DNA from: Labedaea rhizosphaerae
Lineage (GTDB): Bacteria > Actinomycetota > Actinomycetes > Mycobacteriales > Pseudonocardiaceae
Direction of reading: 5' to 3'
Assembly: GCF_004362825.1 (NCBI RefSeq)
Contig: NZ_SNXZ01000001.1
Location: 930,001-994,000 of the forward strand
Length of the DNA stretch: 64,000 nucleotides
In this document: piece by piece, positions 32,754 through 41,500 of the stretch
Layout: each line of letters begins with the position of its first letter
Position numbering within the stretch: the stretch's first letter is position 1
Position numbers and translations under genes: made by a program
Notes under the pieces: model-generated
Seen by the model: the letters and a program-made list of their open reading frames with translations, nothing else
What the model was told of the DNA's origin: nothing
The model's database searches: none

Positions 32754-33782
32754 CTACCGGGCGGGCCAGCCGTGCAGCACCGCGCGCGCACCGGCCTCGA
32801 ACCGGCTGCGGGCGTCGAGCGTTTCCATCAACCGCGCCACGATGCGGCGCACCGTGCGCACCGAAACACCCAGCTGCGCGGCCGCGGACTCATCCGTGCT
32901 GCCGGACAACAACAGGCCCAGCAGCTCGTGCTCGCGGTCGTCCAACCCGTCCGGGGTGCCGTCGCCCAACGGTGACGCGCCGGCCCAGACCCGTTCGAAC
33001 AGCTCGGAAATCGCCGTCACGACCCCAGGGAGCCGCAGCAGGACGACGCCAGGGCGCTTGCCGGTCATGGACAACGCGACCGGCAGCACCACCATCTTGT
33101 CGTCCACGGCGAGCGCCGAGGTCGGCAACGCACGCGTGGTGCGCACGAACGCCCCCGCCGACACCAGTTCCCGCACGTACCCGCCGAGCCGCGGATCCGC
33201 ACGCACGCGGTCGAAGTAGACCGAGCGCACGGTCACACCCCGCCGCACCGCGGCATGGGTCGCCGTGGGCGGCAACGCGACGGGATCGAGGTAGCCGCCC
33301 GAGGACAGGCTGATCGCGATCACGCTGCTGGTCGCCTCGCCGATCAGCGCGGCGACCCGGCCACGCACGGCGGCCTCGCCGTAGACGACGTCGGGTGACC
33401 CGGCGGCGGCCGGCGTGCGCTGGCGCGGGGTGTCGTGCTCGACCGCGAGCGCCGCCGCGGCGAGCCTGCTCTGCTCGAGCTCCCAGCGCCGGTCGGCCAG
33501 TTCGGCCTCCCGGCTCGCGACCAGTGCGGCCAGCCCGATCCTCGGGCTGACCGCCTGCACGTCGCCGTCACCCGTGCGGCGCACCAACCGCATCGCGGTC
33601 AGCCGCTCGACGGCGCCCGTGAACTCGGCGGGCGCGAACCCGAGCCGCTCGGCAAGCCCGTGCGCCGGCCAGGACGGCCGCCGCAGCAGCCCCCGGTACA
33701 CCTGCTCGTCGAGCGGTTCGAGGCCCAGGGCGGCGAGCCCGGCCAGGCTCGCCGGGCCGGCCACGCCCGTTTCGGTGGTCAT
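32754..33782 (-). CDS. TrmB-like winged-helix + LuxR-type HTH regulator (paralogue B)
   Basis: 342 residues, the same layout as 28203-29339: winged helix (~25-90, LDEQVYRGLLRRPSWPAHGLAERLGF), middle domain with SVIAISLSSGGYLDPVALP, and LuxR HTH (~275-335: DREHELLGLLLSGSTDESAAAQLGVSVRTVRRIVARLMETL). The ATG overlaps the PPE-like gene stop (ATGA), so it is translated with the ESX substrates it probably regulates. Confidence 0.85.
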   Translation of the reverse strand: MTTETGVAGPASLAGLAALGLEPLDEQVYRGLLRRPSWPAHGLAERLGFAPAEFTGAVERLTAMRLVRRTGDGDVQAVSPRIGLAALVASREAELADRRWELEQSRLAAAALAVEHDTPRQRTPAAAGSPDVVYGEAAVRGRVAALIGEATSSVIAISLSSGGYLDPVALPPTATHAAVRRGVTVRSVYFDRVRADPRLGGYVRELVSAGAFVRTTRALPTSALAVDDKMVVLPVALSMTGKRPGVVLLRLPGVVTAISELFERVWAGASPLGDGTPDGLDDREHELLGLLLSGSTDESAAAQLGVSVRTVRRIVARLMETLDARSRFEAGARAVLHGWPAR

Positions 33783-35296
33783 GCCACCGGCGGCCGACCG
33801 GACACCACACCGCTACCGGCGCCCGGGGTGTCGAACGCCTCGGTGTCCAGCTGCTGGTCGCTCTCGTCACGCAGCCGCAGGGTCTCCCGTTGGCGGCCCT
33901 GGGGCACGCCCGTGATCACGGTCTTGCGGTTCGCACCGGCGGTCCGGCCGGCCAGTCCACTCGGGACGGCGACCGAGCCGCTGGCCCCGGCCCGGCCGGC
34001 GATCGGCGGCGCCATCAACGGAACCGCGACCGGGACGGGATCGGTCGTGTGCCCCGGCTGCTGCTGCGGCGCGGCCGGCTGCGGGAGGTTCGACCCTATC
34101 CGCGAAGCGCTGCCCGGTGCACCCGCGGGCGTCACCGGCACGGACGTGAGCGAACCCGTGGACGCGACCGAAGGCGTCCGGGCGATGCCACCGCCACCAC
34201 CGCCGCCACCCATTGGCATCGAGGTCATCGGCACGAACCCGGCTCCGGCGCCGGTGACCGTCGGGGCGGTGCCCATGGGGGCGGCCGCACCCGTTGGCAC
34301 GGCGGGCATCGGCGCGAGCGTGCCGGCGCTGCTGCTGGCCAGCGTCGGGCTCGAGGCAACCTGCGCGGCCGAGTCGCCCGGCATGGTCACCTCGGTGCCC
34401 TGGCCGCCGCCCGCGCTGATCGCCACGCCCGGCGCGTGGGCCATGCCCTGGCCCGTCGCCGCGGTGACGGTGCCGGGGTCGGTGATCCCGGAGGCACCCG
34501 CGACGGTCGGCGCGTGGGCCACCGCGACCTGCTGGCCCTGGCTGACGTTGCCCGGGTCGGTGAGGCCGGAGGAGCCGGCGACGTTCGCGAACTGCTGGGT
34601 GTTGCCCGCCTGCGCGTCGGTCAGCTCGATCCCGGCCGGCGGGGTCGGCTGCGGTGCCAGGTTGTCGGTCTGGACGCTGTTCTCCAGCGCCGTGCCCGCC
34701 TTGAGCATCTGCATCGCGATGTTCAGCATGATCGGGCGGCCGCGCAGGGCGACCTGGCGGCAGGCGTTCAGGTCCTGCAGCACCTTCTGGTACTCGGCGT
34801 CCAGCGCGGTCATCGGGGCGACCGCGTCGTTGATCGTCTGGACGACGTCGTTCAGCTTCGCCGGGTTGTCCCGGATCGCGTTCGCCTTGGTGGTGATCGA
34901 GTTCTCGAGCCGGTCCAGCGACTGCGCCATCGTCTGCGCCGACGGGCCGGTCCACTCGGTGAGGTCGGCACGCATGCCGCGCACGTTCTGCAGCGACGTG
35001 TCGAACTGGCCGATCAGCGTCTGCCAGTCGGTGCTCGCCTGCTGCAGCGCGGGCACCGCGTTCTTCAACTGCTTCACCCAGTCGAACCACAGCTCCCAGC
35101 TGGGGCGCGGGTCGGCGGGCAGGTTCCAGTCGGTCCACCACTGGTTCGGGTCCCAGGTGGCCCACTGCGACTGGGCGTTGGTGCCGACCACCGGCATCGC
35201 CGAGTTGCCCGAGTTCGCGGGCGCCTGGCTCACCTTGGTGGTCTGCTCCGGTTTGAAGTCGACGTCGAGGTCGTTGGTGAAGCCGTCCTTCGCCAT
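33779..35296 (-). CDS. PPE/WXG-like ESX substrate with Gly/Pro-rich tail
   Basis: 505 residues, no signal peptide. N-terminal ~40-190 is helical and Trp-rich (WATWDPNQWWTDWNLPADPRPSWELWFDW, then LTEWTGPSAQTMAQSLDRLE with WTG), like WXG/PPE helical bundles. Residues ~220-450 are low-complexity with GGGGGGGG, repeated SSGLTDPG/ASGITDPG phrases and Pro/Gln runs. The C-terminus ends in a charged segment. Probably an exported cell-surface substrate, translationally coupled to the LuxR-type regulator. Confidence 0.75.
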   Translation of the reverse strand: MAKDGFTNDLDVDFKPEQTTKVSQAPANSGNSAMPVVGTNAQSQWATWDPNQWWTDWNLPADPRPSWELWFDWVKQLKNAVPALQQASTDWQTLIGQFDTSLQNVRGMRADLTEWTGPSAQTMAQSLDRLENSITTKANAIRDNPAKLNDVVQTINDAVAPMTALDAEYQKVLQDLNACRQVALRGRPIMLNIAMQMLKAGTALENSVQTDNLAPQPTPPAGIELTDAQAGNTQQFANVAGSSGLTDPGNVSQGQQVAVAHAPTVAGASGITDPGTVTAATGQGMAHAPGVAISAGGGQGTEVTMPGDSAAQVASSPTLASSSAGTLAPMPAVPTGAAAPMGTAPTVTGAGAGFVPMTSMPMGGGGGGGGIARTPSVASTGSLTSVPVTPAGAPGSASRIGSNLPQPAAPQQQPGHTTDPVPVAVPLMAPPIAGRAGASGSVAVPSGLAGRTAGANRKTVITGVPQGRQRETLRLRDESDQQLDTEAFDTPGAGSGVVSGRPPVA

Positions 35297-35316
35297 GTCA
35301 GTCTCCCGTCATCCGC

Positions 35317-35538
35317 TCAGGTCGCCGACGGACCGCTCGACGGGCCCATCGGACCGCCGGCCTTGGTGACGTTCGTGGCGCTGTTGTCGTCGGTCATGTT
35401 CGCGGTGTTCGCGGTCGACCGGAGGTGGTCGCGAAAACCGTCGATGGCGTTGTTGATGTGCTGCTGGAACTCCTTGGTCCACGTCACGGACGCACGATTC
35501 GTGAGCGCAAGGAATTGCGACTCGATCATCATGGGCAT
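35317..35538 (-). CDS. Small helical protein in ESX operon
   Basis: 73 residues (start at 35538; in-frame Met codons at 35532 and 35529). MIESQFLALTNRASVTWTKEFQQHINNAIDGFRDHL is an amphipathic helical stretch with an unstructured Gly/Pro/Ser tail. No family known. Sits 20 nt upstream of the PPE-like gene and 26 nt downstream of the poly-Gly duplicate; the conserved spacing supports a real gene, possibly a substrate chaperone. Confidence 0.6.
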   Translation of the reverse strand: MPMMIESQFLALTNRASVTWTKEFQQHINNAIDGFRDHLRSTANTANMTDDNSATNVTKAGGPMGPSSGPSAT

Positions 35539-35564
35539 GGCGATTCACCTGGTTTCTGAATGCT

Positions 35565-36074
35565 TTACGGTTTGACGCTGCGAACGTCTTGCTGGGGCAG
35601 GCCGCTGCCCGCCTGGCCCAGGGGCGTGGTGCCGCCGCTCGGCAGGTCGTTGACCGTGGGGGCGTTGAGGTTGGTCTGCGTCTTCAACTGGTCGACGTCA
35701 GGGTTGTTCTGCGCGACGGCACCGGTGGCGTTGTTGGCGTTCTGCTGGCCCGCGGCCGCGCCGCCACCACCGCCACCACCACCGCCGCCGACCAGGTCCA
35801 GGACGTTGAGCCGCGTCTCAGCACCCGCGGTCGCCGCGAGGTCCGCCTTGCCACGCTGGATCGTGTTGCTGGCCGCCTCGATGTTGTCCGTCGGCAGGTT
35901 CGCGCCACGCATCTTGCTCTCGCCCTCGACCTGCGTGGCCGACGTCTTGACCAGCCCGCCGGACCCAGTGGAGCCCAGGTCCAGCGGCGCCGAGGCGGCC
36001 GCCGCGCTCGCGACGTGCACCACCTCCACCGCGCCGGAGGGGTTCGTCGCCGTTGCTGTCACGTGGTGGGACAC
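35565..36074 (-). CDS. Poly-Gly protein, tandem duplicate 2
   Basis: 169 residues. MSHHVTATATNPSGAVEVVHVA start, a Ser/Gly/Thr segment, a helical middle (DNIEAASNTIQRGKADLAATAGAETRLNVL), GGGGGGGGGG, then an Asn/Gln-rich tail. Nearly identical to the gene upstream over ~125 residues; the tails differ after NNPDVDQ. No known family; probably an ESX-exported structural or adhesive protein. Confidence 0.7.
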   Translation of the reverse strand: MSHHVTATATNPSGAVEVVHVASAAAASAPLDLGSTGSGGLVKTSATQVEGESKMRGANLPTDNIEAASNTIQRGKADLAATAGAETRLNVLDLVGGGGGGGGGGAAAGQQNANNATGAVAQNNPDVDQLKTQTNLNAPTVNDLPSGGTTPLGQAGSGLPQQDVRSVKP

Positions 36075-36536
36075 GACCTGCTCCTAGTTGCCGAGGGTCG
36101 GCGTCTGCGGGGTGGCGTTGGCGGCGCCTTGCTGGGAGTTCTGCGAGGCCTGGTCGACGTCGGGGTTGTTCTGCGCGACGGCACCGGTGGCGTTGTTGGC
36201 GTTCTGCTGGCCCGCGGCCGCGCCGCCACCACCGCCACCACCACCGCCGCCGACCAGGTCCAGGACGTTGAGCCGCGTCTCAGCACCCGCGGTCGCCGCG
36301 AGGTCCGCCTTGCCACGCTGGATCGTGTTGCTGGCCGCCTCGATGTTGTCCGTCGGCAGGTTCGCGCCACGCATCTTGCTCTCGCCCTCGACCTGCGTGG
36401 CCGACGTCTTCACCAGCCCGCCGGACCCCGTCGAACCCAGGTCCAGCGGCGCGGCCGACGTCGCCGTGTTCGCGACGTGCACGACCTCGACGGCTCCTGA
36501 CGGATTCTGCGCGGTTGCGGTCACGTGATGCGACAT
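35690..36536. repeat. Recent tandem gene duplication (~380 bp, near-identical)
   Basis: 35690-36074 and 36145-36536 match almost base for base across the poly-Gly genes, including long synonymous stretches. Divergence is confined to a few sites near the 5' end and to the unrelated 3' tails. Confidence 0.9.
36084..36536 (-). CDS. Poly-Gly protein, tandem duplicate 1
   Basis: 150 residues, same MSHHVTATA start, helical middle and ten-Gly run as its downstream copy, ending in QNSQQGAANATPQTPTLGN. The ATG at 36536 has GGGGAG upstream. First gene of an operon that continues through the second copy, the small helical protein, the PPE-like protein and the LuxR-type regulator. The 133-bp region upstream is a candidate promoter with GCTAACGT (minus strand, 36588-36595). 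Confidence 0.7.
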   Translation of the reverse strand: MSHHVTATAQNPSGAVEVVHVANTATSAAPLDLGSTGSGGLVKTSATQVEGESKMRGANLPTDNIEAASNTIQRGKADLAATAGAETRLNVLDLVGGGGGGGGGGAAAGQQNANNATGAVAQNNPDVDQASQNSQQGAANATPQTPTLGN

Positions 36537-36669
36537 GGATCTCCCCACCCTGCGTTTGTATTTCCGATGGAAGTTCGCTCGATTCGACGTTAGCCAGCGT
36601 CTGCGACGGTGAGAAGGAATGGACCACAAGCGGCCACCGAATCGCTTTCACCAGTCCGCATTTGGCCAG

Positions 36670-38172
36670 TCAGGTCTCGCGTGGCGGCCGGCGGCGCGCC
36701 GGTTGTGGCGGTGCGGGGAGCGGCTGGGCGCCCGGTACCTGCCACAGCTCTTCGTCGAGCAGGTTCCCGTCCGTGGGCCGCTGCACCTCGGCCGGCTTCT
36801 CCTCGCGATCGCCGGACCGCCCGGCCAGTTGCGGCCGCAAGGCGGCGCGCCTGCCGTCCCGGCCACCCGCACGCAATGCCGCCCCACCACGGGATCCCGC
36901 CTCACCCGGTCGCACGCCGCCGCCACCTCCGCCACCACCACCGGCCATCGGCGGCATCATCGGCGGGATGAACCCGCCGGACGCACTGCTGCCCGAAGCA
37001 CTGCCGCCCGACGGACCGTCGGACACCGGCCTGTTGTCCCGCTGACCGGTGTCCGACGAGCTGCCGGACATCGGGCCGCGGGCCAGTGACGGCGCGGGTC
37101 GGTTGGCTGCGAGACCAACACCTGAGGACGATCCCGGGCCAGGGAAAGGAGTCCCGGAGGCCATCCCCGGGGTCATCCCGAGCGGGGTGAACGACGACGG
37201 CGTGAACGTCGCGGGTGAACCCGGGCTGGGCGAGCTGAGCGCGCTCGGCGTGGTCAGGTTCGGCGACGTGAAGCTCGGCGTCGTGGTGTCCAGGGTGGAC
37301 GGCGTGCTGGCGGACAACGACGGGTCCGGCAACGGGATCGAGCTCGACGGGATCGACGGATCGGGGGTCGAGGAGTCCAGCGACGGCACCGCATTCTGCG
37401 TCGACGGATCCGTCGACGTGTCGGCGCCCGGGATGCTCGGCGTCGCGCCGCCAGGGGTGTCCGCGCCGGGGGTGCCGGTCGGGGTGCTGGCCGGGGTGCC
37501 GCCGGGGGTGTCGCCGCCGGGGCTTTGGGTGCCCGGGCTTTGGGAGCTGGGGCTTTGCGAGCTGGGAGAGCCCGGGGTCTGGCCGTTCGACGAGGTCGGG
37601 CCCGGGCCGACGTCGCCGGGGCCGACCGCCGGGGCGTCGGGCAGGACCCCGCCGTTGGCGTTCAAGGTGTCCAGCGCCTGCATCTTCGCCTGAGCGGTGG
37701 TGAAGCTGCCGTTCAGCGCGGTCATCTCGGTGTTGTAGTCGTTGACCAGGTTGACGATCGTGACGATCTCGCCGCCGGCGACCAGGCCCTCGAGCACCTC
37801 GCCGACGACCGGGATCGCCAGGGCGGCCGCCGTCAGGCCGGCGCCGACCGCGGCCGCGATCAGGTCCTTGCGGATCGTGGCCAGCCTGGGGGCCGCCTGC
37901 CGCAGCGCGTCGGCGACCTCCATCGTGCCGTCGCCGAGCTTGGCCATGCCGTCGCCCAGCTGCAGGCGGTACTCGGTCATGCGCTTGGCCAGCGCACCCT
38001 CGGAGTTGAACTCCACGTCGGTGATGCCCCGCATCACCACCGGCTGCTGGCCCTGCGCCGCGGCGGCGACCTGCGCCCACCGCTGGGCGAAGTCGTTGAG
38101 GCGATCGGGGTTGCTCTGGATGATCAGGCGGACGTTGTTGATCAGGCCGCCGATGTCGTCGAGGACGGTCAT
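36670..38172 (-). CDS. PPE-like ESX substrate with long Ser/Pro/Thr-rich tail
   Basis: 500 residues. Helical N-terminal domain (1-~175) with an internal hydrophobic segment (KDLIAAAVGAGLTAAALAIPVVGEVLEGLVAGG, ~103-135). A ~250-residue Ser/Thr/Pro-rich region with TPG/SPG phrases follows, then GGGGGGGGG and a basic end (RRAALRPQLAGR...ARRRPPRET). No Sec signal. Overlaps the upstream WXG-like gene by ATGA, the usual arrangement of ESX partner pairs. Confidence 0.75.
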   Translation of the reverse strand: MTVLDDIGGLINNVRLIIQSNPDRLNDFAQRWAQVAAAAQGQQPVVMRGITDVEFNSEGALAKRMTEYRLQLGDGMAKLGDGTMEVADALRQAAPRLATIRKDLIAAAVGAGLTAAALAIPVVGEVLEGLVAGGEIVTIVNLVNDYNTEMTALNGSFTTAQAKMQALDTLNANGGVLPDAPAVGPGDVGPGPTSSNGQTPGSPSSQSPSSQSPGTQSPGGDTPGGTPASTPTGTPGADTPGGATPSIPGADTSTDPSTQNAVPSLDSSTPDPSIPSSSIPLPDPSLSASTPSTLDTTTPSFTSPNLTTPSALSSPSPGSPATFTPSSFTPLGMTPGMASGTPFPGPGSSSGVGLAANRPAPSLARGPMSGSSSDTGQRDNRPVSDGPSGGSASGSSASGGFIPPMMPPMAGGGGGGGGGVRPGEAGSRGGAALRAGGRDGRRAALRPQLAGRSGDREEKPAEVQRPTDGNLLDEELWQVPGAQPLPAPPQPARRRPPRET

Positions 38173-38498
38173 CGCGGGGCCGCCTGCTGCATGGTGCGCC
38201 CGTGCTGGTCGTCGCGTTCGGCGAACCCGGTGGCACCGGTCCGGAACACCTCGGCGCCGTGGTTGAGCTTGCCCGACGCGGAGTGCACGTAGTCGGGCAG
38301 CTTGCGGGCCATGGCCGCGTAGACCTCGGCGACCTGGGTGGCCGGCCCGAAGTACTCCTTGTAGAGGTCAGCGGCAATCCACATCGCCGGGTCGCTGTTC
38401 ATGCCGAGCGAGTCGTCGAGCGCCTTGCCGGCGCCGGCCAACTCGTCCGCGAGCGTGCCCAGTTGCTCGGGCGTCACCTTCGTCGGTTCCGGTGCCAT
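38169..38498 (-). CDS. WXG/PE-like ESX partner protein
   Basis: 109 residues, helical: VTPEQLGTLADELAGAGKALDDSLG, MWIAADLYKEYFGPATQVAEVYAAMARKL, then a tail. EspC/PE-like size and position. Begins 92 nt after eccC and is coupled to the PPE-like gene, so it is probably its heterodimer partner. Confidence 0.7.
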   Translation of the reverse strand: MAPEPTKVTPEQLGTLADELAGAGKALDDSLGMNSDPAMWIAADLYKEYFGPATQVAEVYAAMARKLPDYVHSASGKLNHGAEVFRTGATGFAERDDQHGRTMQQAAPR

Positions 38499-38590
38499 GG
38501 TCCCAAGTTAGGCAGGACACGGTCCCCGGCACCGGGTCCAGGCAGCAACCGGCCACCCGCGCGCGGCCGGTGGCCGCACCCGGCAGGGCC

Positions 38591-41500
38591 TCATTCCGTG
38601 GGCGGTGTCCAGCCGACCTGGACCAGTTGCGCGTCCCCACGCCGGCCGACCAGGAAGCCCCGGCCGGGCGGCAGCGCCGTCGGGCGCACCGAACCGAGCA
38701 GCTGACCCTCTTCGCGGTCGCCGGACATGACCAGCCCGGGCGTGCCGATCTCGCGCAGCCGCTGGATGATCGGGTCGAACAAGGCCCGGCCCGCGCCACC
38801 CGAGCGCCGGGCGATGATCAGGTGCAGGCCGATGTCGCGGGCCTGCGGCAGGTAGTCGGCCAGCGCCACCAACGGGTTCCCGTGCGCGCCGCTCGCGACG
38901 AGGTCGTAGTCGTCGACGATCACGAACAGCTCCAGGCCCTTCCACCAGCTGCGGGCCCGCAACTGCTCCGGCGTGACGTCCGGGCCGGGCAGCCGTTCCT
39001 CCATCGACTGCGCGACCTCGCTGATCATGCTCGATGTCACCGTGTTGTTGGTGCCGTAGCCGATCAGGTTCTCCTGCGGGACCTCGCCGAGCATCGTGCG
39101 CCGGTAGTCCACGAGCAGGATGCGTGCCTTGTCCGGCGGGTACGCCTCGGTGATCCGCTTGGCCAGCAAGCGAAGCACCGCCGTCTTCCCGGATTCGGTG
39201 TCGCCGAACAGGATGAAGTGCGGGTCGGTGTTCGGCCACAGGTAGACCGGCCGCAGGTCCTGCTCGGCGATGCCCAGCGACATCGCGCGGCCGGCCTCGC
39301 CGGGCGGCAGCTCGGTGGCCTCCACCAGCTTCGGCAGCATCCGCACCGGCGGCGCGCCCCGGCGCATCGGCCACGCCCCCGCGACCGTGGCCACCAGGTG
39401 CGCGACGCCGTCGGCCAGGTCCTCGGTGCTCGCCTTGCCGTCGACGCGGGGCAGCCCGATCAGGATCTGGTGCTTGGTGTCGATGATGCCGCGGCCCGGC
39501 GCGTCCTTCGGCACGTTCTGCATGGCCTTGCGGTCGATGAACGAGTCGTTGTCGTCCCCGAGGCGCAGCTCGACCCGGGTACCGAAGAGGTCACGGATGC
39601 CCGGGCGCAGGTCGAACCAGCGCGCGCAGCTGACCACGACGTGCACGCCGTAGGACAGACCGCGGGTGGCGATGTCGGTGATCTTGTCCTCGAGGTCCTC
39701 GAACTCGTTGCGCAGCGTCATCCAGCCGTCGACGAGCAGGAACACGTCGCCGTACGGGTCGTCGCCGAACTTGCCCTCATGCCAAGCGCGCCGGTACCCG
39801 GCCATGCCGTCCACGCCGTTCTCGGCGAAGCGCACCTCGCGGTCACGCACCACCTGTTCGATGTCCGCGACCGTGCGGCGCACCGCGCTCGCGTCGCGGC
39901 GCTCGGCCACGCCGCCGACGTGCGGCAGGTTGCGCAACGTGCCGAGCGTGCCGCCGCCGAAGTCCAGGCAGTAGCACTGCACCTGCAACGGCGTGTGGGT
40001 CAGCGCGAGTCCGGCCACCAGCGTGCGCAGGAACGTGCTCTTACCGCTTTGCGGACCTCCGACCACAACAGCATGCCCGGCGCCTCCGGAGAGGTCGATC
40101 ACGAACGGGTCCCGGCGCTGCTCCAGCGGCCGGTCCACCAGCCCGACGACGGCGCGAAGCGACCCGTGCAGCCCGGTTTCCTGGGCGACGGTGAAGCCGC
40201 GGCCGGGGTCGAGGCCGAGCGGCGGCAGCAACTGCGACAACGGTTGCGGGTCCTTCAGCGGCGGCAGCCACACCTGGTGCGCGGGCGTTCCCCGCCCGGC
40301 CATCCGGTCGACCAGGATGTCGAGCACGCTGTCGCCGACGGCCTCGTCGTCGGCTTCCTGCTCCTCGTCCGCGTCGGCCTCGAGGTCGGGTTGGACGTAA
40401 TCGCAGGTGTAGTCGCGCAGTTCGGCGGCCACCTTCGCGGCCTGCTCGGTGGTCACCACCTCGGTGTGCCGGTACGCGCCGGAGACGTAGGCGGCGCGGA
40501 AGCGCACCATGGCGTCGGTGCCCGCCTTCAGCAGGCCGTGACCGGGCGCGCGGGGCAGTTCGTAGGCGTCGCCGACCCCGAGCACGACCCGGCTCTCCAC
40601 CGCGGAGAACGTGCGCAGGCCGATGCGGAATGACAGGTGCGTGTCCAGGCCGCGCAGCCGGCCTTCCTCCAGGCGCTGGGAGGCCAGCATCAGGTGCACG
40701 CCGAGCGATCGGCCGACCCGTCCTATTTGGACGAACATGTCGATGAAGTCCGGCTTGGCCGACAGCAGCTCGGAGAACTCGTCGCAGATCACCAGCAGGG
40801 TGGGCATCTCAGCCAACGGCGCGCCCGCGGCCCGCGCGCGCTCGTAGTCGCGCAGCGAGGCGTAGTTGCCCGCGCTGCGCAGCAACTCCTGGCGCCGCAA
40901 CAACTCGCCGTTGAGCGAATCGGTCATGCGGTCGACCAGCGGCAGTTCGTCAGCCAGGTTGGTGATCACCGCGCTGGTGTGCGGGAGCTTGTCCAGCTTG
41001 GTGAACGTCGCGCCCCCCTTGAAGTCGACGAGCACGAAGTTGAGCGAGCTCGGCGAGTGCCGCACGGCCAGGCCGAGCACCAGCGTGCGCAGCAGCTCCG
41101 ACTTGCCGGAACCGGTCGCGCCGATCAGCAGGCCGTGCGGGCCCATGCCGTCCTGCGCGGACTCCTTGAGGTCGAGCTCGACCGGGCTGCCGTCGGGGCG
41201 CAGGCCGAAGCGGACCCGCAAGCGCTCGCGGTTGGGGCGCTGGACCCACGTCGTGGCCGGGTCGAAGTGGTAGGGGTCGCCGAGTTCGAGCAGGTCGGCC
41301 AGGGCCAGCTCGGCCGAGAGCGGCGACTCCCCCTTGCCGTCGGCCGACAGGCGCAGCGGCGCGAGCTGGCGGGCCAGCATCTCGGCCTCGACCAGCGCCA
41401 TGCCGTCGGCCTGACCCAGCTCGGTCGAACCGTCCATTGTGGTCGAGAGCAGCGTGCCGAGGCGGTCGGGATCGAGGTCGAGCACGACCGAGGCGGCGTC

